From Streptomyces nigrescens (GTDB lineage Bacteria > Actinomycetota > Actinomycetes > Streptomycetales > Streptomycetaceae), in assembly GCA_024349765.1 (NCBI GenBank), contig AP026073.1:4836001-4900000 (forward strand): a DNA stretch of 64,000 bases. Direction: 5' to 3'. A model generated the notes under the pieces. The model had not been told where the DNA came from. It ran no database searches and was given only the letters and a program-made list of their open reading frames with translations. A program made the translations under genes and the position numbers. The stretch's first letter is position 1, and the number at the start of each line of letters is the position of its first letter. Below, in pieces: positions 1-7,654 of the stretch.

Positions 1-831
1 GAGTCGTTCGGTCTGCTCGGGGCTCTGCCCGGGGCTGCCCAGGGAGTCCCACATCCGCCGCATCGAGGGGCCGATGTGCTCGGCCATGTGCCGGTAGCCG
101 CCGGGGCCGCCGCCGAGGTGGGCGCCGAGGAACGGGCCCACCGTCGACCAGCGCAGGCCGAGCGAGTTGACCACGATCGTGTCCAGCTCGGCGGGGCCGA
201 CCACGCCCTGTTCGACGAGGTGGATCGCCTCGCGGCTGAGCGCGTTCTGGAGGCGGTTGCCGACGAACCCGGGGATCTCCTTGCGTTCGACCACCGGCAC
301 CCGGCCCACCGACCGGTAGAACGCGACCGCACGGCTCACCGCGTCCTTCGACGTACGCGCGCCGGGCACCACCTCGACCAGCGGTACGAGGTGCGGCGGG
401 TTGAACGGATGGCCGATCAGTACGCGTCCGGCGCCGGCGTCGTCGAGGTCCCCGGTGAACGCGCTGGACGGGATGGCGGACGACGAGCTCAGCAGGAGCG
501 CGTGCGGCGGTGCCTCGCGCACCAGGGTGGTGAAGAGTTCCTGCTTGAAGGCGGTGTTCTCGGGGCCGTTCTCCTGCACGACGTCGGCGTCGCGCACGGC
601 CGCGGCGAGGTCGCCGACCGGCTCGACCCGTTCGGCGAGGTTCCCGACGTCCAGGCCCTGCCGGGCCAGGTGCGGGGCGGCCTCGGTCAGTGCGCCGTCC
701 AGGGCGGCCGCGAGGTCGGGGCGCGGATCGCTGACGCGTACCCGCATGCCGTGGCCGGCGAACAGGGCGGCCCAGGAGAGCCCGATGGTCCCGGCTCCGA
801 TCACCGCCACGGTGGGGTGGGTTGTGGTCAT
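1..831 (-). CDS. 3-hydroxyacyl-CoA / hydroxyacid dehydrogenase, NAD-binding (3' end cut by window edge)
   Basis: Predicted to oxidise a 3-hydroxy acid or its CoA ester with NAD+. The minus-strand frame opens with ATG at 829-831 and stays open for 277 codons to the window edge, so the C-terminus is missing. The N-terminus shows a Rossmann loop (VAVIGAGTIG), followed by a GHPFNPPH segment and a NSLGLRW...GPFLGAHL segment. The last two resemble the lambda-crystallin/L-gulonate and L-carnitine dehydrogenase branch more than classic FadB. It is the last gene seen of the minus-strand run that starts with a thioesterase near 5.5 kb, and lies 121 bp after the decarboxylase gene. Family assignment is firm; substrate is inference. 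A free hydroxy acid is plausible because this branch often uses non-CoA substrates. Confidence 0.85.
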   Translation of the reverse strand, partial: MTTTHPTVAVIGAGTIGLSWAALFAGHGMRVRVSDPRPDLAAALDGALTEAAPHLARQGLDVGNLAERVEPVGDLAAAVRDADVVQENGPENTAFKQELFTTLVREAPPHALLLSSSSAIPSSAFTGDLDDAGAGRVLIGHPFNPPHLVPLVEVVPGARTSKDAVSRAVAFYRSVGRVPVVERKEIPGFVGNRLQNALSREAIHLVEQGVVGPAELDTIVVNSLGLRWSTVGPFLGAHLGGGPGGYRHMAEHIGPSMRRMWDSLGSPGQSPEQTERL

Positions 832-952
832 GACTGCTTGTGTCCGTTTCTCTTCGTCAGCTGGCTGTCGGCCGTCGCTCCGTCCGGTATCCGGCGCGCG
901 GTCGGCCGGCGGTCGGACGGTGGTCGGCCCTCGGCCGGCGCCCGGCCCGGGG

Positions 953-1690
953 TCAGTGCGCCAGGTAGTCGTGCACCGGTGTGACCGGTGACAGCGTGAG
1001 GTCGGTGACGACGTGGCTCGCGGAGACGACCTCACGGACCGGCAGGTCGGCCAGGGGCGCGAGGACGTGGGCGAAGAGCTGGAGCCGGGCGGGGCCGGTC
1101 CAGGCGCCCTTGACCACCACGTCGCTGATTTCGGTGCGCACCAGTTGGGCGGTCCGCGGCGTGCCGTCGTATCCGGGGACGAGCTTGAGCATGAAGGTCG
1201 GCACGGTGATCTGTGCGGCCGCCTCGTCGGGGTCGAGCTCGTGGTGCTTGTAGCCCATCGTCGCGGTGGCCACCCGCAGCGTGCCGTGGTCGAGGACGCC
1301 GACCAGCGCGCCGTGGTCCACGTACAGTGCGGGCGCCCCGATGGTCTTGGGGTAGGCACCGGCTTCTCTGCCGGACGCGGTGGCCGGGAAGTTGTCCAGG
1401 TACATCGCGTGCAGGTATTCGCCCCGCTCCCCCCGGTGGCGGACCGGGATGGCCTGGCCGGCTTCGGTGTACGGCCCGTATCCGGTGACGTCGCCCATCC
1501 GCATCACCTCGAAGCGGACCAGGGGTTCGTCGATCTCCAGTGGTTCGGGGACGACGGCGCGCAGCGCGTCGCGGTCGGTGCGGTAGACGATGGTGAGGTA
1601 CTCGCGGTCGGTGAAGCGCGGGACGACGGGCGGGTAGGCGGGATTCATCAGCGGGGTGGCGAGGCGCCGGCCGATGTCGTGCTGTTCCAT
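953..1690 (-). CDS. adc: Acetoacetate decarboxylase
   Basis: Predicted to decarboxylate acetoacetate or a related 3-keto acid to a ketone plus CO2 through a lysine Schiff base. The 245-residue product matches the length of Clostridium acetobutylicum Adc and lines up without obvious gaps. R29, E61 and E76 are conserved, and the Schiff-base lysine falls at K115 in the motif AYPKTIG. The neighbouring lysine of the clostridial enzyme (K116) is Thr here. The start is the ATG at 1688-1690. The gene sits between a hydroxyacid dehydrogenase and an enoyl-CoA hydratase on the same strand, so its keto acid may be supplied by that dehydrogenase. Function as a decarboxylase is likely; the exact keto acid is not known. 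Confidence 0.93.
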   Translation of the reverse strand: MEQHDIGRRLATPLMNPAYPPVVPRFTDREYLTIVYRTDRDALRAVVPEPLEIDEPLVRFEVMRMGDVTGYGPYTEAGQAIPVRHRGERGEYLHAMYLDNFPATASGREAGAYPKTIGAPALYVDHGALVGVLDHGTLRVATATMGYKHHELDPDEAAAQITVPTFMLKLVPGYDGTPRTAQLVRTEISDVVVKGAWTGPARLQLFAHVLAPLADLPVREVVSASHVVTDLTLSPVTPVHDYLAH

Positions 1691-1727
1691 GGCGTTTCGT
1701 CGTTTCCTTTCTGCCTCTGTGGTGCCG

Positions 1728-2513
1728 CTACTTGCCCTGCCAGACGGGCGCGCGGCGCTCGGCGAAGGCCGTCATGCCCTCGCGGACGTCGGCGGAGGCG
1801 GCCAGCGCGGTCATCTCCTCGCGCTGGGCGGCGAAGGCGGCCGGTTCGGGGGTGCCGTCGGCGACGCGGGCGATCTTCTTCACGGCGGCGAGGGCGAGCG
1901 GGGCGTTCGCCGCGAGTCGTGCGGCGAGTTCCAGTGCCACGGGGGTGGCCCGGCCGGCCGGTACGACCCGGTTGGCGATGCCGAGCGCACCGGCGCCTGC
2001 TCCGGTCACCGGCTCGCCGGTCAGCAGGAGTTCCATGGCCAGGTGGTACGGGATCCGCTTGGGCAGTCGTACGGCGCCGCCGCCGGCCGCGATGAGCCCG
2101 CGCGTGACCTCCGGCAGGCCGAAGTGGGCGTCCTCGGCGGCCACGATGAGGTCGCAGGCGAGGGCGAGTTCGAAGCCGCCGCCCATGGCCCAGCCCTCGA
2201 CGGCGGCGATCAGCGGTTTGGTGGTGACGGCTTCGGCGAGTCCGCCGAAGCCGCGGCCGGCGATCTCGGGCGATTCACCGGCGAGGGCGGCCTTGAGGTC
2301 CATCCCGGCGCTGAAGGTGCCCTGGGCACCGGTGAGGACGCCGGCCCGTAGTTCCGCGTCGCCTTCCAACTGGTCGATCGCGGCGGCGAGTTGGGAGGCC
2401 ACAGCGGCGTTGACGGCGTTCCTGGCCGCGGGCCGGTCGAGGGTGATGAGCAGGGTGCGGCCGATGCGTTCGGTGCGTACGACGGGGGCGGGGTCGTGCG
2501 TGGTGGGGGTCAT
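1728..2513 (-). CDS. Enoyl-CoA hydratase/isomerase (crotonase family)
   Basis: Predicted to add water across the double bond of an enoyl-CoA. The 261-residue product has the crotonase oxyanion-hole region (FSAGMDLKAA) and both catalytic glutamates, in GGGFELA and in LPEVTRG. I chose the ATG at 2511-2513 because a GAAGGG ribosome site lies just upstream. A longer frame to 2570 would add a Pro-Leu repeat encoded by a microsatellite and is less likely. The gene lies 37 bp before the decarboxylase gene and 118 bp after the CoA-transferase gene. The CaiB-like transferase plus this CaiD-size hydratase recalls carnitine-type CoA chemistry, but the substrate cannot be read from sequence. Confidence 0.9.
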   Translation of the reverse strand: MTPTTHDPAPVVRTERIGRTLLITLDRPAARNAVNAAVASQLAAAIDQLEGDAELRAGVLTGAQGTFSAGMDLKAALAGESPEIAGRGFGGLAEAVTTKPLIAAVEGWAMGGGFELALACDLIVAAEDAHFGLPEVTRGLIAAGGGAVRLPKRIPYHLAMELLLTGEPVTGAGAGALGIANRVVPAGRATPVALELAARLAANAPLALAAVKKIARVADGTPEPAAFAAQREEMTALAASADVREGMTAFAERRAPVWQGK

Positions 2514-2532
2514 GACGGGGCCCTTCGGGTGC

Positions 2533-2567
2533 GGAGGGAGAGGGAGGGGGAGAGGGAGAGGGAGAGG
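2533..2567. repeat. GGGAGA-type microsatellite upstream of the hydratase gene
   Basis: A purine-rich run built from about six GGGAGA/GGGAG units lies 20-55 bp upstream of the hydratase start on the coding (minus) strand, where it reads CCCTCT. If the upstream ATG at 2568-2570 were used, it would encode a Pro-Leu dipeptide repeat. Confidence 0.8.
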
Positions 2568-2631
2568 CATTCACCGGGAGGAGGTGGGGCGGCGCGGTGG
2601 CCGGTCGCCGCGCCGCCCGGCGGCGGGTTCG

Positions 2632-3801
2632 TCACCGTCCGCCGGCGGCGAGTTCGTCGAAGACCTCGGTGGTGTGCTGGCCGGGCAGCGGGGCGAGCCG
2701 GCGGACCGTGCCGGGGGTGGCGGAGAAGCGCACGGGCAGGCCGATGGAGCGGATCGGGCCCTCGCTCGGGTGCTCGACCACGTCGAGGAGGTGGCCGTCT
2801 TGGACGTACGGGTCGTCGGCGGCCCGGTCCAGTTCGAGCACCGGTGCCATGGGGATGCTGTGCTTGGCGCAGATCTCTTCCCATTCCTGCGTGGTCAGGG
2901 CGGGTGCGCAGTCGGCGACGAGGTCCATCAGCGGGTCGACGTCCGCGTCGTCGATGACCGTGCCGGCCACCCGCGGGTCCTCGGCGAGGTCGGGACGGCC
3001 GGCCGCGGCGAAGAAGTCCCGGAAGTTCGCGGCGTTGTACGGCACGATGCAGGCGAGTCCGTCGGCCGTGGGGACGGCGCGGTGGCCGCGCTTCATGGAG
3101 AGCGGGAATCCGGTGGCGCCGGTGGGCGGCTCGTAGACGTGGCCGGAGAGGTGCTCGACGAGGTTGAAGGCGAGGAGGGTGTCGGTCATCGGGATCTCGA
3201 TGTGCTGGCCCTGTCCGGTGCGGTCGCGGTGCAGCAGGGCGGCGAGGACCGAGTGGACGATGGTCAGTCCGGCGACCTTGTCGCCGATGATGGTCGGCAG
3301 GTAGACCGGCCGGCCGAGGGCGCGGTGGGCGATGTCGACCAGGCCGGAGGATGCCTGCACGGTTTCGTCGTAGGCGGCGTGGCCGGCCCGTTCGGAGTCG
3401 CTGCGGAAGCCCTGGGCGTGGGCGTAGACCAGGCCGGGGTGGTGTGCGGCGAGGTCGGCGTAGGTGAGGCCGAGGCGGGCCAGCGGGCCGGGGCGCATGT
3501 TGGTGATGAGGACGTCGGCGGTGCCGATGAGGGCGAGGGCCCGTGCGTGGTCGGCGTCGTCCTTCAGGTTGAGCGAGACGCTGCGCTTGTTGCGGTTGAC
3601 GTTCAGGTGGAGCGGGGTCATTCCGGGGGTGGTGCGGTACCGGCCCGCCCGGATGGTGTCCGACGGCGACTCGATCTTGATGACATCGGCACCGAGGTCG
3701 CCCATGATCTGGGCGGCGTAGGGGCCCATCACCACCGTGGACAGGTCGATCACCCGCACGCCGGCGAGCGGTCCTCCGGCGGTCTCGGTCGTGGCGTCCA
3801 T
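2632..3801 (-). CDS. CaiB/BaiF-type CoA-transferase (family III)
   Basis: Predicted to move CoA from one acyl-CoA to another free acid. The 389-residue product has the family III N-terminus (GVRVIDLSTVVMGPYA), the LGADVIKIE segment and the AYDETVQA motif with the likely catalytic aspartate at about D145. The length matches single-subunit family III enzymes. The start is the ATG at 3799-3801, preceded by GGGAG; a 22-residue longer frame has no such site. It is the first metabolic gene after the LysR regulator in the minus-strand run, with a perfect hairpin about 95 bp upstream. It probably activates the acid degraded by the downstream hydratase, dehydrogenase and decarboxylase. Confidence 0.92.
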   Translation of the reverse strand: MDATTETAGGPLAGVRVIDLSTVVMGPYAAQIMGDLGADVIKIESPSDTIRAGRYRTTPGMTPLHLNVNRNKRSVSLNLKDDADHARALALIGTADVLITNMRPGPLARLGLTYADLAAHHPGLVYAHAQGFRSDSERAGHAAYDETVQASSGLVDIAHRALGRPVYLPTIIGDKVAGLTIVHSVLAALLHRDRTGQGQHIEIPMTDTLLAFNLVEHLSGHVYEPPTGATGFPLSMKRGHRAVPTADGLACIVPYNAANFRDFFAAAGRPDLAEDPRVAGTVIDDADVDPLMDLVADCAPALTTQEWEEICAKHSIPMAPVLELDRAADDPYVQDGHLLDVVEHPSEGPIRSIGLPVRFSATPGTVRRLAPLPGQHTTEVFDELAAGGR

Positions 3802-3895
3802 TGTCGCTCCCGCGGAAAGTAGGTGTACTGCGAATGTTTCCGTTGTCGACGGTAGGTGAGACGCCACGAAATGAGAACGATCAAGAAACGAAGAA

Positions 3896-3920
3896 GGGTA
3901 TGACCACAGCGGTCATACCC
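3896..3920. promoter_or_regulatory. Perfect 10-bp inverted repeat between lysR-type gene and CoA-transferase gene
   Basis: The arms GGGTATGACC and GGTCATACCC are separated by 5 nt. It lies 76 bp after the LysR stop and about 95 bp before the CoA-transferase start. On the minus strand it is followed by a T-rich stretch (TTCTTCGTTTCTT), so it could be a terminator of the regulator gene. Its ATGACC/GGTCAT symmetry also suits a regulator operator. The two readings cannot be separated by eye. Confidence 0.6.
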
Positions 3921-3995
3921 CTGACATGACTGATTGTCGAAGGGCAGGTCGGAGTGCCGCTTATCGGCGTGCAGGCCGGTGCGCCGAATCGGCGC

Positions 3996-4907
3996 TCAGG
4001 CGGAAAGCTCCTCGGCGAAAACGCGGCGGGCCTCGGCCACCAGGCCCGCCAGGTCGCCGCCGGATTCCGCCCGGTCCTTGCGGAACAGCAGCCCGGTGAC
4101 CAGCTCGGCCGGGAAATCCGCCACGGGCAGCACGATCACGTTCTCCAGCCGGTAATTGTGCATCGGGCTTTCGGTGGAGAGCATCGTCAGGGAGAAGGCG
4201 AGACCGCCGGAAACGAGTTCCGAGGCCCCCGCATAATCGGAACTGTTGAGGCGAATTCTTTTCCGCACGCCCGCGGAATTCAGCCGGGCGTCGATTTCGT
4301 CGAAATATGCGGGGAGGGCTTCGGGGGCGGTGGCCACATAGGGGAGGTCCCGCAGGTCGTCGAGGGTGAGCGACTCCCGGCCGGCGAACCGGTCGGCGGG
4401 CACGGCCGCGCCGAGCCGTTCCCGCATCACCTCGATGATCCCGAGCGCCGGATCGGCGACCGGCAGCCGGACCAGCGCCAGCGCCAGCCGGCCGTCCCGG
4501 ACCGCCTCGGCCAGCCCGGTCGACCTGCCGGGCCAGCGCTTGAGTTCGTACGCCTCCCGGCCGGCGTCCGCCAGCTGCCGGACCCGGTCACGCAGCGCCG
4601 GGTGCACCCCGGATGGCATCCCGATCAGCAGGGTGGCGCGCTGCGGGCGGACGGCCTCGCGCAGCCGCCAGGGAATGGAGTTGACGCGGTCGAGCACGTC
4701 CCGGGCCATCGGCAGCAGGGCCGCACCGGCCGGGGTCAGCGCGACGCGATGGGTGGTCCGCTCGAACAGCGGCTGGCCCAGCTCGCGTTCGAGGTCCTTG
4801 ATGCGCTGGCTCAGGGGAGAGGCCGCCATGTGCAACTTGCGTGCCGCCTGGGAGAAGTTCAGCTCTTCGGCCACGGCTACGAAGTAGCGCAGGTGCAGCA
4901 TGTCCAC
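3996..4907 (-). CDS. LysR-family transcriptional regulator
   Basis: The 303-residue product has the usual LysR size. An N-terminal winged helix-turn-helix spans about residues 3-62 (LRYFVAVAEELNFSQAARKL, then SPLSQRIKDLE and LTPAG), followed by a periplasmic-binding-like effector domain. It is transcribed in the same direction as the CoA-transferase gene downstream and the thioesterase gene 74 bp upstream, not divergently as is common for the family. A perfect palindrome follows its stop. It most likely senses an acid or CoA-pathway intermediate and controls the surrounding genes; that role is inferred from position. Start ATG at 4905-4907, with an alternative ATG two codons later. Confidence 0.92.
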   Translation of the reverse strand: MDMLHLRYFVAVAEELNFSQAARKLHMAASPLSQRIKDLERELGQPLFERTTHRVALTPAGAALLPMARDVLDRVNSIPWRLREAVRPQRATLLIGMPSGVHPALRDRVRQLADAGREAYELKRWPGRSTGLAEAVRDGRLALALVRLPVADPALGIIEVMRERLGAAVPADRFAGRESLTLDDLRDLPYVATAPEALPAYFDEIDARLNSAGVRKRIRLNSSDYAGASELVSGGLAFSLTMLSTESPMHNYRLENVIVLPVADFPAELVTGLLFRKDRAESGGDLAGLVAEARRVFAEELSA

Positions 4908-4981
4908 ACGGTCACCCTACCCGCGCGGCGGGCCGCCCCCGGCGGACCGGAGCACCGCCCGGCCGGTGGACGGCCCACGGC

Positions 4982-5500
4982 TCACTGCCCGGTCAGGCCC
5001 AACGGCGCCGGGTCCTCGGCCAGCTCGCGCAGGGCCGCCCGCGGGTCCGGCAGCAGCTTGCGCTCGGCGAGGTCCAGCACTCCGCAGACCGCGCTCACCT
5101 CGGCGGCCACCGTCCCGTCCGTCTTGCGGACGGTCTGCTCGATGCGGAAGGTCCGGCCCTCGCCCCAAACGAACGCGCAGCTCACCTCGACCTCGTCGCC
5201 GGCCCGCAGCTCGCGCCGGTAGCGGATGGTGGTCTCCAGGGTCACCGGCCCGATGCGCCGGTCCACCATGGCGCTCTGCCGGATGCCGCTCGCCTGGAGC
5301 AGCGACCAGCGGGCGTGCTCGGCGTACTGGAGGTAGACGCTCTGGTTGAGATGGCCCTGGGTGTCCGTCTCGTATCCCCGTACGGTGACCCGCACGGCGA
5401 ACGGCTCCGCCGTCTCCACCTCGCCCACCGGCTCCCCCGCTCCCGCCACCGTCACTCCCACTGCCACTCCCCGCGATCCCTTGGCCATGGCCATGGCCAT
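4982..5500 (-). CDS. Acyl-CoA thioesterase, hot-dog fold (4HBT)
   Basis: Predicted to hydrolyse an acyl-CoA thioester. The product of about 172 residues has the 4HBT signature (GYETDTQGHLNQSVYLQYAEHAR) with the usual active-site aspartate region, then IGPVTLETTIRYRRELRAGD typical of hot-dog strands. The start is uncertain: three in-frame ATG codons (5500, 5494, 5488) form the repeat ATGGCCATGGCC, and I give the first. Upstream the frame runs into low-complexity Cys/Arg codons that are unlikely to be protein. The gene heads the minus-strand run shared with the LysR and CoA-transferase genes. Some actinobacterial carnitine dehydrogenases are fused to such a thioesterase, which makes its presence near the dehydrogenase notable. 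Confidence 0.85.
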   Translation of the reverse strand: MAMAMAKGSRGVAVGVTVAGAGEPVGEVETAEPFAVRVTVRGYETDTQGHLNQSVYLQYAEHARWSLLQASGIRQSAMVDRRIGPVTLETTIRYRRELRAGDEVEVSCAFVWGEGRTFRIEQTVRKTDGTVAAEVSAVCGVLDLAERKLLPDPRAALRELAEDPAPLGLTGQ

Positions 5501-5550
5501 CGGTGTCCCATCGTAGGCGCGGGTGATCGGCACGGGGGGCTTTTCTCTCC

Positions 5551-5604
5551 GGCACCTGCGGCACCGGCGGCACCGATCGCACCGGCAGCACCAGCAGCAC
5601 CAGC
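5551..5604. repeat. GCACC(A/G)GC low-complexity repeat
   Basis: Imperfect 6- to 9-nt units of the type GCACCGGCG and GCACCAGCA repeat for about 54 bp between the protease stop and the thioesterase start. No gene is evident here. Confidence 0.7.
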
Positions 5605-5650
5605 CCACCGGCGGACGCCGGGAGACGCCTCCCGCGCCGACGGCGATCCG

Positions 5651-6880
5651 TCAGGGGCTCCCCGTCTTCAGGCGGAGGTTCCATTTGGCCAGGGGCTTGG
5701 TGATGGGCTGGAAGATGGTGACGGTGTCGCCGCCGAAGTTGCCGCAGGTCGCGGCGCCGCCGCCGGAGTGCACGCCGACCGCCATCGGGGCGTTGGGCTG
5801 GGTGACGTACGAGCCGCCCGAATCCCCGGCCGCGGAACAGGCGTTGGTGTAGGCGAGCCCGTCGATGATCGTGGTGCCGTAGTCCACGGTCTGGTCGACC
5901 CGGGTGATCTCCCCGCAGTGCCAGCCGCTGGACTGCCCCGAGCGGCAGATCGACATGCCGGCCAGGCCCTCCTGCGCGCCGGTGACGGCGACGGGCGTGC
6001 CGCCCTGCCCGGCCACCGCCGAGCCGACGGTCCACCCCGGCTGGTCGACCTGGACCAGCCCGAAGTCGCCCTCGTGGCCGTTGACGCTGTGGTTGCCGCC
6101 CGGATTGGAGGTGCCCATCCGGGTGCCGTCCTTGCCGTACGCGGCCTGATCAGGCGTCAGGGTGCAGTGGCCGGCCGTCAGGAAGCCCTCGAACCCCTGC
6201 GGACCGGTCACCGAGAAGCCGATCGAGCAGATGCCCTCGTTGCCGGGCATCCAGCGCTCGCCGCCGACGACCGTGCCGCCCTGCTGGCGCGGCGTCTGGT
6301 TGCTGCGTTCGACGGTGACCCTCACCTTCGCGCGGGTGCCGAGGCCGCGGATGCCCTTCTCGAACGCGTCCGTCCGGGCCGTGTGCTTGGTGCGGTCGAT
6401 ACGGATCACGAGACCGTTGGCCCGCTCGTCCACGCCCCAGCCGGTGACCCCGGGGACGCCCTTGCCGACCCGGACCGCGACCTTCCGCACCAGCGCGGTC
6501 AGCACCGCGCGACTGTGCCGCACCGTCTTGGGGATCGCGCCGACCGCCTTCACCCGCTGGGCGTCGGCGGGGCCGGTCACCGCGACGACGAGCTTGCCGC
6601 TCGCCTTGTCGAACCACATCCCGGCCGGCGGCGTGGCGAGCGCCCGGCGGACCGCGGCGGCGGCACGGTGCGCGTCGGCCTCCTGCGCGAGCCGGGTGCG
6701 CACCTGTTCCGCGGTCAGCCGGAGGTCCCGGCGCATCGCGTCGAGCAGACCGCGCGGGGCGGGCTGGGGCGCGGGCGTGGGGAGCGGTACGGAGTGCGCA
6801 GGGCCGAGCGGGCCGACGGTCGCCATGACGGCGGCGACGGCCGCGCACCGTAGTGCTGCCTTGCGGAGGCGGGGTTCCAT
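5651..6880 (-). CDS. Secreted streptogrisin-like serine protease (S1, alpha-lytic type) with propeptide
   Basis: A 409-residue preproenzyme. It has a signal peptide at about 1-30, a propeptide of the alpha-lytic protease type at about 40-200, and the mature chymotrypsin-like domain from about 203 (TVVGGERW). The triad is visible at H238 (FLTAGHCT), D272 (EGDFGLVQVD) and S354 (SAAGDSGGSY). Cysteines at 218, 239, 312, 322 and 348 fit family disulphides. I chose the ATG at 6878-6880 because a GGAG site precedes it, whereas the longer frame adds an unsupported Arg-rich leader. It would act outside the cell after autocatalytic removal of the propeptide. It is divergent from the NlpC/P60-like gene. 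Confidence 0.95.
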   Translation of the reverse strand: MEPRLRKAALRCAAVAAVMATVGPLGPAHSVPLPTPAPQPAPRGLLDAMRRDLRLTAEQVRTRLAQEADAHRAAAAVRRALATPPAGMWFDKASGKLVVAVTGPADAQRVKAVGAIPKTVRHSRAVLTALVRKVAVRVGKGVPGVTGWGVDERANGLVIRIDRTKHTARTDAFEKGIRGLGTRAKVRVTVERSNQTPRQQGGTVVGGERWMPGNEGICSIGFSVTGPQGFEGFLTAGHCTLTPDQAAYGKDGTRMGTSNPGGNHSVNGHEGDFGLVQVDQPGWTVGSAVAGQGGTPVAVTGAQEGLAGMSICRSGQSSGWHCGEITRVDQTVDYGTTIIDGLAYTNACSAAGDSGGSYVTQPNAPMAVGVHSGGGAATCGNFGGDTVTIFQPITKPLAKWNLRLKTGSP

Positions 6881-6982
6881 CGGGGATCTCCTCGCGGTGT
6901 CGGGTGCACGTCGGATCCGATGGGGCGAGCGTGCGGGACACCGGCGCGGGCGGCACGAGGAGATCGCCCGCATCATGGTGGG

Positions 6983-7555
6983 ATGACCACCGATCCCCGC
7001 CGCCAAGTCCCCGCTGTTCACGGCCCGGTGGCGTGCGGAGACCTGCCGCCCGCGCTGCGCAACGTGACCTACTCGGGCGCCCGCCATCCGGGAGCGACGG
7101 CACCTGAATGCCCGTCAGGCGCGGGGTCCGGGGCGGGCGGAGGGAGCGCGGCGGGCGGCCCGGGTGGTTTCGACGGCCGTGGCGGCTCGGACGGTTTCGC
7201 CGATCTGGCCGGGGGCGCCAACTGCCAGCGCTACGCCTACGCCGTGCTGCGCCACTTCGGGCTGTGGGTGCCGCCGTTGCGCTCGGCGGAGTTGTGGGCG
7301 GACACCCGGACCACCCGGCGGGCCGGGCGTCCACGGCCGCTGGACCTGGTCCTCTTCGACGCGGGGCCGGACCAGGACCGGCCCGAGGGGTACGGCGCCC
7401 ATGTGGGCGTGCATCTGGGACCCGACGCCGTGCTGCACCTCTGCCGCGAGGTGGGCCGGCCCGCGGTCTGGCGCTATGCGGACTTCGCGGCGCGGGCGCG
7501 GTACGCGCGGTTCCTCGGGGCCAAGCGGGTGCGGGGCGCGACGCCGGACCGGTGA
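6983..7555 (+). CDS. NlpC/P60-like papain-fold protein
   Basis: The 190-residue product has no signal peptide. A Gly-rich linker at about 45-70 leads to a C-terminal domain with a Cys-containing helix (GANCQRYAYAVL), a YGAHVGVHLG strand with His, and a further VLHLC segment. These match the Cys/His/polar arrangement of NlpC/P60 peptidases, though sequence similarity is modest. The family cleaves peptidoglycan stem peptides, normally outside the cell, so the missing export signal is odd and suggests another substrate. The start ATG at 6983 follows GGTGGG; a longer frame to 6920 is possible. It is divergent from the streptogrisin-like gene by 102 bp. Confidence 0.65.
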   Translation: MTTDPRRQVPAVHGPVACGDLPPALRNVTYSGARHPGATAPECPSGAGSGAGGGSAAGGPGGFDGRGGSDGFADLAGGANCQRYAYAVLRHFGLWVPPLRSAELWADTRTTRRAGRPRPLDLVLFDAGPDQDRPEGYGAHVGVHLGPDAVLHLCREVGRPAVWRYADFAARARYARFLGAKRVRGATPDR

Positions 7556-7654
7556 GGGCCCGGGGGCGCCGGGCGGGGCCGGTCCCGCCCGCCCGGACCG
7601 GCACCCTACGATGCGGATCAGGACCGGCCGGGAAGAGGCCCCTCCCCCGGCCCG

